Shown one piece after another: positions 8,075 through 15,220 of a stretch of DNA of 18,417 nucleotides; the stretch's first letter is position 1, and each line of letters starts with the position of its first letter. Source of the DNA: CAZVWJ01 sp964631325 (GTDB taxonomy: Bacteria; T1Sed10-126); the NCBI GenBank assembly GCA_964631325.1, contig CAZVWJ010000052.1, forward strand, positions 1-18,417, in the 5' to 3' direction. Below the pieces are notes generated by a model that saw only the letters and a list, made by a program, of their open reading frames with translations, ran no database searches and was not told the origin of the DNA. A program made the position numbers and the translations under genes.

Positions 8075-8737
8075 TTAGCGGCGGGGACTGAGAGACTTTA
8101 TTACTTCGATGAGGTTGTCAATCCCCTCGCCTGTTTTGCAGGAGACCCGGCAGAGGTCGAGGTCGGGGTTAACGTCAAGAATGTCTTCCTCCATCTTTTC
8201 CAGGTCAACTCCACAGTGGGGCTGTAAATCCATTTTATTAATTACGCAGAGAGTCGCCTTCCGAAAAATAGCTGGATATTTAGCCGCCTTATCCTCGCCC
8301 TCGGGAAGACTGATAATTACTATCTTGTGATCTTCACCGAGATTATAACCGGTAGGACAAACCAGGTTACCGACATTTTCTATAAACAAATAATCAACCT
8401 CAGCCAGCGGAAAATCAGGCAGGGCCTGGGCAACCATGTTGGCGTCAAGATGACAGGCCCCCATTGTATTGACCTGGAGCACCGGTGCTCCGAGCGAATG
8501 GATACGCTCCGCGTCCCGGCTGGTTGCCACATCCCCTTCAATAATTCCGCAGTTTTCCAGCCGGGGAACTATCTGCTCGAGCAGTGAAGTTTTGCCCGTG
8601 CCGGGAGAGCTAATCAGGTTAAAAACACCAAAAATATCATTGTCTGAGTATAATTCCCGGTTTTCTTCGGAAAGTTGTTCGTTTTTCTTTAAAATTCTAT
8701 CCTGGATTTCAACAGTTTTTGGTTCCGATTCACTCAT
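8075..8737 (-). CDS. hypB: Hydrogenase/urease nickel-incorporation GTPase HypB
   Basis: HypB uses GTP hydrolysis to drive nickel insertion into the large subunit of [NiFe]-hydrogenase, working with HypA. The G-domain shows Walker A SPGTGKTS (44-51), EGDVATSRDAERI, the metal-site pair C95-H96 in GACHLDANM with C127 in NLVCPTG, and the guanine-binding NKMD (167-170). The N-terminal high-affinity CxxCGC nickel motif and His-rich stretch found in some HypB proteins are missing; the first 35 residues are charged. The ATG lies five bases after the hypA stop, so the pair is translationally coupled. It is the last gene of the operon. Structural hydrogenase genes are not in the window. Confidence 0.95.
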   Translation of the reverse strand: MSESEPKTVEIQDRILKKNEQLSEENRELYSDNDIFGVFNLISSPGTGKTSLLEQIVPRLENCGIIEGDVATSRDAERIHSLGAPVLQVNTMGACHLDANMVAQALPDFPLAEVDYLFIENVGNLVCPTGYNLGEDHKIVIISLPEGEDKAAKYPAIFRKATLCVINKMDLQPHCGVDLEKMEEDILDVNPDLDLCRVSCKTGEGIDNLIEVIKSLSPRR

Positions 8738-8742
8738 TCAAA

Positions 8743-9087
8743 TCACCTGCACTCCATTGAGATAAGGTAAAAATCATCGCCTTCTATCACCCGGGTATTC
8801 CGACTGCCACACTCCGGACAGGTCAACTGGCCGGGTTCTATCGAAGCTTCGGCGTCACAATCTTTACAACCAATTTTAACCGGCTGTTCCTCAACCTCAA
8901 GTTCTGTCTCCGCAAACTCCGTCTCCTCAGTAACAATATCAAAAGCAAAGCGAAAGGACTCAACCACAACACAGCTCAACTCGCCCACCTGCACTCGGAC
9001 CGATTCCACGGTGGAGACGTCGTCTCGATCCGCCAGCTCTTCCCGAAGAAGAGAAATTAAGTTTTGAGCAAGCGAAACTTCATGCAT
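8743..9087 (-). CDS. hypA: Hydrogenase nickel-incorporation metallochaperone HypA
   Basis: HypA hands nickel to the hydrogenase precursor and docks with HypB. It begins MHEVSLAQ, with His2 and Glu3 in the usual nickel-site position, and carries the structural zinc site as C74-x2-C77 and C90-x2-C93 (CKDC, CPEC). At 114 residues it has the normal length. Its ATG overlaps the stop of thiE by eight bases, and its own stop precedes hypB by five, so all three are probably made from one transcript. The protein is markedly acidic. Confidence 0.95.
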   Translation of the reverse strand: MHEVSLAQNLISLLREELADRDDVSTVESVRVQVGELSCVVVESFRFAFDIVTEETEFAETELEVEEQPVKIGCKDCDAEASIEPGQLTCPECGSRNTRVIEGDDFYLISMECR

Positions 9088-9667
9088 CGGGAAAGGAAGA
9101 ATTCAACCGGCGAACTGCAGAGACAGGATCATCAGCCGTCCAGACCGAGTTAATCACAGCAGCTCCGGCCAGTCCCGGGGGCGCCTCCTCAAGTCGTTCC
9201 GGAGTAAGACCCCCGATAGCATAAACCGGTTTATCAGTGGATTCAAGCACCGAGCGAACCCCCGACCAACCGCAGGGTTCCACGTCCAGTTCCTTGCTGT
9301 AGGGAGAAAAAACAGGGCCAACGCCATAATAATCAGCGCCCGGTTCAAGCGCCTCACCAGCCCGCTGAGTAGCGCCCACGGTCAACTCGGGCCACTCCTC
9401 CTTTACTTCGGACGGCGCCGGATCTTCAGCGCCAAGATGAACGCCACCCGCCTCTACGGCCAGAGCCAGATCCGGGCGGTCATTAACAATCAGCTCCGTG
9501 TCAAAATGAGATATAATTGATTTTAACTGGTTTAGTTCGACCATCCGGGCCCGGGAAGAAAGCTCGGGCCGGCGATATTGAAACAACTTCACTCCAGCTT
9601 CCAGGAGAGCCGGGAGGCGGGTGTAAAAATTACCTTCCGGTGGAGAAATTAAATAGATAGAACCCAT
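9080..9667 (-). CDS. thiE: Thiamine-phosphate synthase family protein (ThiE/TenI)
   Basis: The fold motifs follow thiamine-phosphate synthase in order: LFQYRRPE (29-35, the QxRxK region), IVNDRPDLALA (60-70), GGVHLGAEDP (74-83), GADYYGVGPVFSPYSK (110-125) and PVYAIGGLTPE (147-157). ThiE joins the thiazole phosphate and hydroxymethylpyrimidine diphosphate. The Lys of the QxRxK motif is not conserved here (QYRRP), so the related TenI (thiazole tautomerase) role is an alternative. I choose ATG 9667, two bases after the EnvC-like gene stop and with GGAG about 14 bases upstream; an in-frame GTG at 9682 is too close to that site. No other thi genes are nearby. Confidence 0.8.
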   Translation of the reverse strand: MGSIYLISPPEGNFYTRLPALLEAGVKLFQYRRPELSSRARMVELNQLKSIISHFDTELIVNDRPDLALAVEAGGVHLGAEDPAPSEVKEEWPELTVGATQRAGEALEPGADYYGVGPVFSPYSKELDVEPCGWSGVRSVLESTDKPVYAIGGLTPERLEEAPPGLAGAAVINSVWTADDPVSAVRRLNSSFPDA

Positions 9668-9669
9668 AT

Positions 9670-10875
9670 TTATTTCAACCACTCCAGGGGATTTAAGACT
9701 TCTTTACCCTCAAAAATTTGAAAATAAAGCCGGGGTTGCTGGCTCCCAACCGTGCGCCCGGCCCGACCAAGGGAATCATTTTCAGCAACCTCTTCCCCAC
9801 TTTTAACGTCTAATTTAACAAGCGAGCCATATAGTGTAATATACTTTCCGCTGTGGCGCAAAATAACCACCTTCCCCATCCCCCGGTAGGGACGAGCAAA
9901 AACTACTTTACCGGGAGCTACAGAACGCACTCGCGCCCCCTCTGGCACTTTTATATCCACACCGTCATTGTGGCGGGTTATTTTACCGTCCTGCCAGCTA
10001 CCAAAAGGGTGGAGAATTTTATGGCTCTTAACGGGCCAGGGCAATTTACCTTTCTGGCGACCAAACCGGTGGGTCAGTCGCTGAATCCGGGCCCTGGTCA
10101 TAGATTTTTCCTGCTGGAGTTCAACTACTATTTGTTTTAACCTTTTTTGACGGGACTCAAGTTCATTAATTTTCTTTCGATAAAAATCTTTGCGTTCACG
10201 TATTTCGGCAAGTACTTTTTTCCGCCGCCGCCGCGATTCCTTCAAGTTAGCAAGAGAATTTTCAATTTTTTCCTGGAGGCGACGGCGACGCTTAAGAATA
10301 TTTCGCCTTTTTTCACGCAAATCACGGAGCTTATCCCGGGTCTGGCGGTAATTATTGATCACATCCTGGTCATACTCAACTACCTCTCGAAAATAACGGT
10401 AACGTGTAACCAGGTCCGACATTGAAGCCGCACCAAGAACGACCCGGGATTGAACAAGCGCCCCCTGCTTGTAAATCCCCCGGAGCCGCCGGGCCAGAAG
10501 TGACTCACGCCGGCCCAGTTTTTCCTGGACCTGATCAAGTTTTTCAGTTGTTTTACGTAACTTCTCCAGGGCTTCGCGTTTCTGACGGCGCTGTCGTTTC
10601 AGGCGCCGGCGGGAGGATTTTATCAAACGCTCGTATTTTTCCAGGAGGGCGAGAATGGAATTTTCTTGTTCCTGGGCCTCATTGAGTTTTTTACGCTGTT
10701 TTTTTTGCTTGCTGCCGGTTTGATTAAGTTTTTCCGTATACTGGTTCAACTCCTGGTGCAATTGCTGGAGCTCAGACTTCAATTTATTCTTGTTCTGTTT
10801 TGCGACCAGGGATAAGGGTAAGCCAGAAAGAATAAAACTACATGCGACGCACAGCGCGATAAACCGCCGTAACAC
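9670..10875 (-). CDS. envC: EnvC-like murein hydrolase activator, coiled coil plus degenerate LytM/M23 domain
   Basis: A signal peptide (hydrophobic core near residues 4-24) precedes about 245 residues of very basic coiled coil. A LytM/M23 domain runs from about 278 to 401. The canonical zinc ligands are missing. The HxGxD position reads NDGVD (with a His one place earlier), the HxH-type His in the YxHL strand reads LYGSL, and the LHFE strand reads LYFQI. E. coli EnvC has the same LYG and LYF replacements and works by activating amidases rather than cutting peptidoglycan. The GTG start overlaps the end of ftsX by 38 bases and has GGGAG upstream. With ftsE and ftsX directly in front, it is probably the periplasmic partner of FtsX. 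Confidence 0.85.
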   Translation of the reverse strand: MLRRFIALCVACSFILSGLPLSLVAKQNKNKLKSELQQLHQELNQYTEKLNQTGSKQKKQRKKLNEAQEQENSILALLEKYERLIKSSRRRLKRQRRQKREALEKLRKTTEKLDQVQEKLGRRESLLARRLRGIYKQGALVQSRVVLGAASMSDLVTRYRYFREVVEYDQDVINNYRQTRDKLRDLREKRRNILKRRRRLQEKIENSLANLKESRRRRKKVLAEIRERKDFYRKKINELESRQKRLKQIVVELQQEKSMTRARIQRLTHRFGRQKGKLPWPVKSHKILHPFGSWQDGKITRHNDGVDIKVPEGARVRSVAPGKVVFARPYRGMGKVVILRHSGKYITLYGSLVKLDVKSGEEVAENDSLGRAGRTVGSQQPRLYFQIFEGKEVLNPLEWLK

Positions 10876-11719
10876 TCCCGATCACTCCCAGCAATGTCCC
10901 GAGAATAACAACCGCACTGATTCGAACCGGGGTGAGAAAACTTAAATGAGTAGAAAGGAAAGGAAGCGTGGAAAGCCGTGATTCAACCACCCAGTAAAGA
11001 ACCCAGAGGACACCCTGCCCGACCAGACTGCCAAGCAAGCCGTGAACAACTCCGCCAACAACAAAAGGAAAGCCAATAAACCAGCGGGTTGCCCCGACCA
11101 GCTTTAAAATATCTATTTCAGTCGAACAGGAAACCACGGAAAGCTGAATCGTATTAAAGATTATAAAAACAGCTACGACACAGATAATTACTCCAATAAT
11201 TGCTAAAACAGCCTGGATCACCTGGCCCAGCCCCTGGAGCCGTTCAACAATTTCTTTCCCGTAATCCACCGATTCCACACCGGACCACTCAGTGATTGTG
11301 CCGGCCAGCGCTTCGATCCGCCCCAGGGCTTCGGGTTTAAGGCTGACGTGAAGAGAAGCTGGAAGCGGATTACGGCTTAGACCACTGAGCAGATTAGATT
11401 CCGGACCAAGCCGCTGACGAAAATTGCGGAGGGCCGCCTGTTTACTGCGATAATTGACTGAATTTACTTCTTTCCGGGTAATCAACCGCGACTGCAGGTC
11501 ATTTACCCGGGACTTTTCCAGACCGTCTTCAAGGTAAACAATTACCGGGGTTTCCTCTTTCATTTGATTGATCAAGAGGGAAATATTCTGCTGAACGAGG
11601 AGAACTCCCGAGGTAACCAGGAGAGCCATGGCGGTGGTCCCCAGGGCAACAATATTCATCAACCTGTTCCGAGTCAAATTACGCCAGGAAAACCGGACTA
11701 AATACTTCCAGACAGACAT
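10838..11719 (-). CDS. ftsX: Cell-division ABC transporter-like permease FtsX
   Basis: FtsX is the membrane half of FtsEX, which links septal ring activity to peptidoglycan hydrolases. The sequence starts MSVWKYLVRFSWRNL and has a first membrane segment near residues 20-42. An extracytoplasmic domain of ~120 residues (PVIVYLEDGLEK through VESVDYG) follows, then three more membrane segments with the family TEIDILKLVGATRWFI loop between them. At 293 residues the length is normal. ATG 11719 is chosen because GGAG lies ten bases upstream and ftsE ends four bases before it. The 3' end overlaps the EnvC-like gene. Confident by both sequence and neighbours. Confidence 0.93.
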   Translation of the reverse strand: MSVWKYLVRFSWRNLTRNRLMNIVALGTTAMALLVTSGVLLVQQNISLLINQMKEETPVIVYLEDGLEKSRVNDLQSRLITRKEVNSVNYRSKQAALRNFRQRLGPESNLLSGLSRNPLPASLHVSLKPEALGRIEALAGTITEWSGVESVDYGKEIVERLQGLGQVIQAVLAIIGVIICVVAVFIIFNTIQLSVVSCSTEIDILKLVGATRWFIGFPFVVGGVVHGLLGSLVGQGVLWVLYWVVESRLSTLPFLSTHLSFLTPVRISAVVILGTLLGVIGSVTAVYRAVRRM

Positions 11720-11723
11720 ATTT

Positions 11724-12443
11724 TTAAGACTCCCCCCCAGTGCTGTCAGCATATGGACGTAAATGCTGAGGAGCCCGGGTGGGTCCCTCAATCAATTTGC
11801 CGTCTTTCAACACCAGGCAGGGAAAGTCATAGTGCTGAACAGTTCGATAATCGTGGGTGGCCATCAACAGGGTTGTCCCCCGGTTATTGATTGCATGAAA
11901 CTGCTCCATTATGTTATCGGCAAGGTCCGGATCAAGGTTTCCGGTCGGTTCATCGGCAAGCAGTATTTCCGGTTCCTTGACCAGGGCCCGGGCCATACTG
12001 ACCCGCTGGGCCTCACCTCCGGCAAGCTGACGGGGATTCATATCCCGTTTATCAGTCAACTCAACCTGATCGAGGGCCCGCATTACGCGGCGGTTAATTT
12101 CGTATTTATCCTCATTCTGGACAAGCAAAGAAATTGCCACATTATCAAATACACTGCGGTCGTTAAGCAACTTAAAGTCCTGGAAAACAACGCCAATCCG
12201 CCGCCGGAGATAAGGAATTTCCCGTTCCGAGAGTTTACCGATGTTTCGATTTTCGATAAGCACCTGGCCGCGCGTAGGCAAAATAGCCCGGTACAGAAGT
12301 CGCATAAGTGTGGTTTTTCCTGCCCCGGAAGGACCAAGAATAAAGTAAAAGTCACCTTTATCCATGGAAAAGGAGATATTATCAAGAGCGGTTATCGCAC
12401 TTTCCTGATAAAAGGTCTTGGAGACACCATGAAACTCAATCAT
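11724..12443 (-). CDS. ftsE: Cell-division ATP-binding protein FtsE
   Basis: FtsE is the cytoplasmic ATPase of FtsEX. From ATG 12443 the 239 residues show Walker A GPSGAGKTT (37-45), the Q-loop in VFQDFKLL (87-94), the signature LAGGEAQRV (140-148; the usual form is LSGGEQQR), Walker B ILLADEP (160-166) and the switch His197 in ATHD. IEFHGVSKTF is a typical FtsE N-terminus. GGGAG lies eight bases before the ATG; the upstream part of the open frame runs into repeat sequence and is unlikely to be coding. The C-terminal ~20 residues (PTRAPQHLRPYADSTGGES) are a polar tail. It is the first gene of the six-gene operon. Confidence 0.94.
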   Translation of the reverse strand: MIEFHGVSKTFYQESAITALDNISFSMDKGDFYFILGPSGAGKTTLMRLLYRAILPTRGQVLIENRNIGKLSEREIPYLRRRIGVVFQDFKLLNDRSVFDNVAISLLVQNEDKYEINRRVMRALDQVELTDKRDMNPRQLAGGEAQRVSMARALVKEPEILLADEPTGNLDPDLADNIMEQFHAINNRGTTLLMATHDYRTVQHYDFPCLVLKDGKLIEGPTRAPQHLRPYADSTGGES

Positions 12444-12472
12444 CGGACATACTCCCAGTTGAGAGGCGGATC

Positions 12473-12902
12473 CACAGATTAACTTCTTTACTTCAACAGC
12501 TTTATCCACAGATTACGCAGATTACACAGATTAACTTCTTTACTGAAAAACTTTTCAATTGACAGGATTAACTGGATGGACTGGATTTTATAAAACCAAA
12601 TGCTTTTGATTTCTAACCTGTTCATTCTGTCCAACGGTTTTGATTTTAATCCTTATAATCTGTGGATTTAGAGGTTGTGTTTTTTCGCCATAATCTGCGG
12701 AAACTATACCCTGTTAACACAGTCTAATCATCGTCGAATACAGGGGGAAGGATAAGTGATAATTATGGAGTTTATCGTGATGGAGTGATTGCATAACAAG
12801 GTTAGTTCAAAATTAATTCAAGTTCCTATTGGACTGGATTAATTAATTCAACTTCAAGTTCAAAACCCTGGTCCACGAATCTACACGAATCAGCACGAAT
12901 TT
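12473..12902. repeat. Gene-free stretch of degenerate short repeats, including a 20-bp direct repeat
   Basis: This is the region upstream of ftsE and downstream of the β-barrel gene. It contains a perfect 20-bp direct repeat, CACAGATTAACTTCTTTACT, at 12473-12492 and 12525-12544. There is also an ACAGATTACGCAGATTACAC series (12508-12530), GGATTAACTGGATGGACTGG near 12565-12585, and CACGAATCTACACGAATCAG near 12875-12895. These are short degenerate iterated repeats. The ftsE operon promoter must lie here or just inside, but I see no convincing −35/−10 pair. Confidence 0.5.
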
Positions 12903-13859
12903 TTACCAGAGATAGCGGAGGGCAAAGTTGTAGTAAGTTTTTTCGTCGTCGATGGTTTCGTTGGTTGTACCGAGAACATTATTGGCTGCATAATCTATCT
13001 GAGTCTGGGTACCGTCGGCGGTGTAGTCATTATATTTTATATCCAAGGAAACTAACAACGAGTCTACCGGTCGCCAATCTATACCCGCCCCTCCCAACAT
13101 GGCCCGCCCCTTGTCCAAGTCCCCTTTAAATAACAGATCCCGGAGCAGATGATTGTCCTCATCCTCGACGTATAGGAAATCCGAGTATTTGAAATAAGCG
13201 TGCCAGCCTAAAGTTTGCTCGCGGGGAGAGTAAAAACGGACACCAAAGTAAGGGTACCAGGATTTACGTTTATAAGTTAAAGCAACCGAAGATTCATAAA
13301 CAGTGTCACCGGTCCGGTAATCTATTTGATCAATCTCGGAGTTTTCGAATCGGAACTCCTCGTAACGGATACCCACCTGGAAGGTCCAGGCAAAATTAGG
13401 ATTATCTTCAATAAGGGCCCCCAGCCAGGCATCGGCGATCCCACCCCGTTCCAGTTCAGTGCGGGCCGTAGAATAAGTATCCACCCCGGTATGCCCGTCC
13501 GCCGGAATATAATCCGCGTCAGTGCCTACGCCGGCATATGCATCATTTTCAGCCAGTAAAGCCTTCATTCCAAAGAATAAGCGGGGATCGTGGGCAGTTG
13601 GATCATAGAACGGACTGGGCAACTCGCCGTCAACCTGGAGGCCGGCCATCTTGTTATCCAGGGGAAATTTAAGCACACTGCGGCCACCGGCGTCATAAGT
13701 CTCGTAAATCAGATCTCCCTGAACCTGCTGAACCTGAAGTTGGGGAGGATTTATCTTAAATTTAGCGACTACGGGATGCGAAATAAAAATCAAACCCACA
13801 TAAAAGAACGCAGACAGAATGTAAAACAAAGAGAAATTTAGCGAATTCTTAGAAAACAT
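12903..13859 (-). CDS. Outer-membrane β-barrel protein of unknown function
   Basis: An N-terminal signal peptide (hydrophobic residues ~10-31, ending near VVA) is followed by alternating hydrophobic/polar strands with many aromatic residues and no membrane helices. The last residues, YYNFALRYLW, end in an aromatic as outer-membrane barrels do. Its 318 residues and the paired features (SVLKFPLDNKMAG near the start, WYPYFGVRFYSPREQTLGWHAYFKYSDF in the middle) are reminiscent of omptin-fold or Protochlamydia-type porin-like barrels, but I cannot place it. I do not see a convincing omptin protease catalytic set. ATG 13859 has only a weak GGTGAT in front. The gene stands alone. Confidence 0.7.
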   Translation of the reverse strand: MFSKNSLNFSLFYILSAFFYVGLIFISHPVVAKFKINPPQLQVQQVQGDLIYETYDAGGRSVLKFPLDNKMAGLQVDGELPSPFYDPTAHDPRLFFGMKALLAENDAYAGVGTDADYIPADGHTGVDTYSTARTELERGGIADAWLGALIEDNPNFAWTFQVGIRYEEFRFENSEIDQIDYRTGDTVYESSVALTYKRKSWYPYFGVRFYSPREQTLGWHAYFKYSDFLYVEDEDNHLLRDLLFKGDLDKGRAMLGGAGIDWRPVDSLLVSLDIKYNDYTADGTQTQIDYAANNVLGTTNETIDDEKTYYNFALRYLW

Positions 13860-13941
13860 TACTTGATCACCAATGAATATATTTTACACCAGTTTTTTCA
13901 ATTGTAATCTAACTTTAGCTCAAGTGCAATATAATTGAGTG

Positions 13942-14117
13942 GTAATTGTTTAGCGCCCCCTGGCAAATGCGAATCGCACACCCTGTGAGACTCATTCGCG
14001 CCGAGGGTTAGGTTTTCAAAAACGGCTCATCCTGAGCCTTGAAAACCTAAAAATCCGTCAACAGGGAGTCTGATTCGCTGTCAAATGAGAAATTCAGGGG
14101 GCACGCTAAACAGTTAT
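13942..14117. mobile_element. MITE-like non-autonomous element with IS66 ends, carrying structured element copy A
   Basis: The 176-bp stretch begins GTAATTGTTTAGCG (13942-13955), identical to the left end of the IS66 element. It ends with the inverted form at 14104-14117 (CGCTAAACAGTTAT), which differs from the IS66 right end at one base. The inverted repeat continues inward through a CCCCCTG block. It has no coding capacity. Inside is the three-stem fold. P1 is CCCTGT (13981) with ACAGGG (14061). P2 is CTC/GAG (13991-14005). P3 pairs TTAGGTTTTCAA (14008-14019) with TTGAAAACCTAA (14039-14050), with an AAAC bulge and then GGCTCA-TCC-TGAGCC. No clear 8-bp target duplication is visible. Confidence 0.75.
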
Positions 14118-14158
14118 CATTTTTTTACAAAAAAATCTGCATTTTATCTGGTATTAAA

Positions 14159-14653
14159 TCAAGAGGAGGGGGTTTTTCTCCAAATTCTGGCGTCAAAGGA
14201 GAAAGAAACCGGTCCTTGAATTTCTTCTATAAAAACATAGTCCTCCACTGTTAGACTGATATCTCTGGAACGGAGTACCACATTATATTCACAGGGGGCG
14301 ACTACAGAAGGTACCTTCAGGAAAGTTTCGGTTCCTTTCTGAAACCATTTCGATCCTATTTGTCGGGTGGAGTCAGGTGGTGGATAGTTCCGCCAATCTT
14401 CTGAGAGTGAAGCCGGGGGGAGCCGCTTACCGGAGGCCTCTTCGGAGAGCGTAATAACATAATAACAAAAATCAATTTGCCTGGCCTGGGGGCCCAGGTG
14501 AACTGATTTTTCCAGCGCGGCCAGTGCAAAAGTGCAGGCAAAATATACGACCGGCTCACCTTTTCTGTTCCAGCGTCCGCCGTGTTCTTTGGCTCCTTCT
14601 CCGCTAAACGGTTTTTCTTTGTATTTTTTCTTTATCAACCGATAGATTTGCAT
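14159..14653 (-). CDS. RES-domain toxin (NAD+-depleting type II toxin)
   Basis: The RES family is named for conserved Arg, Glu and Ser. Here Arg5 lies in IYRL, GGRWN gives Arg27, Glu48 lies in ALAALEKSVH and Ser116 in LKVPSVVAP. Known relatives (MbcT, ParT, RES–Xre systems) act on NAD+ or transfer ADP-ribose and stop growth when not bound by antitoxin. At 164 residues it is full length for the group. Its ATG overlaps the antitoxin stop by one base (TAATG), the usual antitoxin-first arrangement. The protein is cytoplasmic. Confidence 0.9.
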   Translation of the reverse strand: MQIYRLIKKKYKEKPFSGEGAKEHGGRWNRKGEPVVYFACTFALAALEKSVHLGPQARQIDFCYYVITLSEEASGKRLPPASLSEDWRNYPPPDSTRQIGSKWFQKGTETFLKVPSVVAPCEYNVVLRSRDISLTVEDYVFIEEIQGPVSFSFDARIWRKTPSS

Positions 14654-15075
14654 TATAAAACTACACTGTGCTCCATCCGTTCTATAACATCTTCCACTTC
14701 TCTAGCCCCGACTTCTGTCGTGGTGATTTCTATGGGTTTTAGCATATTCAGTGAAGGTTGTTCGCGATTCATCCATTTTAAAGTTGATTCACGATCACCG
14801 AAAAACCGACACGCTTTGGAAAAAAGCATAATGGTTCGAAACAGCTGATCACTTTCTCTGGAGTCAATTTGTTTGTTTTCTTTTCTGCGGTTGCTTACAG
14901 TGCGTTTGGTTACACCAAGCAAATCAGCAAGCTGTTCATCGGTAAGGTCAAGCAGTTCCTTGGTCGATTCTGCTAATTCCCATGAAAAACCTTCTTCAAT
15001 TTCTTTGTGAAGCTCTAAATCATCAACCGCCTCCGGTTTCTCCTGCACCTTCTGAATCCAACCAGCAGCCCTCAT
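14653..15075 (-). CDS. Xre/MbcA/ParS-type antitoxin of the RES toxin
   Basis: The middle carries a helix-turn-helix (LTDEQLADLLGVTKRTVSNR), and the C-terminal part (FGDRESTLKWMNREQPSLNM and beyond) matches the MbcA/ParS/Xre toxin-binding domain that covers the RES active site. The AGGAGG at 15085-15090 shows that the start is ATG 15075 (spacing nine), not the TTG at 15093 that overlaps the ribosome site. This gives 140 residues. Such antitoxins usually repress their own operon; a TGTAAA-N7-TTTACA palindrome upstream is a candidate operator. Confidence 0.88.
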   Translation of the reverse strand: MRAAGWIQKVQEKPEAVDDLELHKEIEEGFSWELAESTKELLDLTDEQLADLLGVTKRTVSNRRKENKQIDSRESDQLFRTIMLFSKACRFFGDRESTLKWMNREQPSLNMLKPIEITTTEVGAREVEDVIERMEHSVVL

Positions 15076-15148
15076 CAATAAATTCCTCCTCAATGTGGTG
15101 AAATTTTTCTTTTTCTTCTAAGAAAAGTTTCGCACATGAGCAAAGTGT

Positions 15149-15167
15149 TGTAAAGTTTTATTTTACA
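15149..15167. promoter_or_regulatory. Candidate operator palindrome upstream of the toxin–antitoxin operon
   Basis: A perfect 6-bp inverted repeat, TGTAAA (15149-15154) and TTTACA (15162-15167), is separated by seven bases and lies about 75-90 bases upstream of the antitoxin start in an AT-rich stretch. Autorepression by the Xre antitoxin is the family habit, so this is a reasonable operator candidate. No convincing −35/−10 pair could be fixed around it. Confidence 0.35.
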
Positions 15168-15220
15168 TCTTACTTCATGGAAGGCGGTCCAAGGGCAGTA
15201 AAAGCGAGGTGAATACAGGG

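Noticed and set aside
11763..12482. 239-codon plus-strand open frame antisense to ftsE
   Set aside because: It lies wholly opposite a well-conserved gene and has no recognisable domain or ribosome site.
12903..13859. Omptin protease call for the β-barrel
   Set aside because: I could not identify the catalytic Asp/His set with confidence; only the barrel-like pattern is supported.
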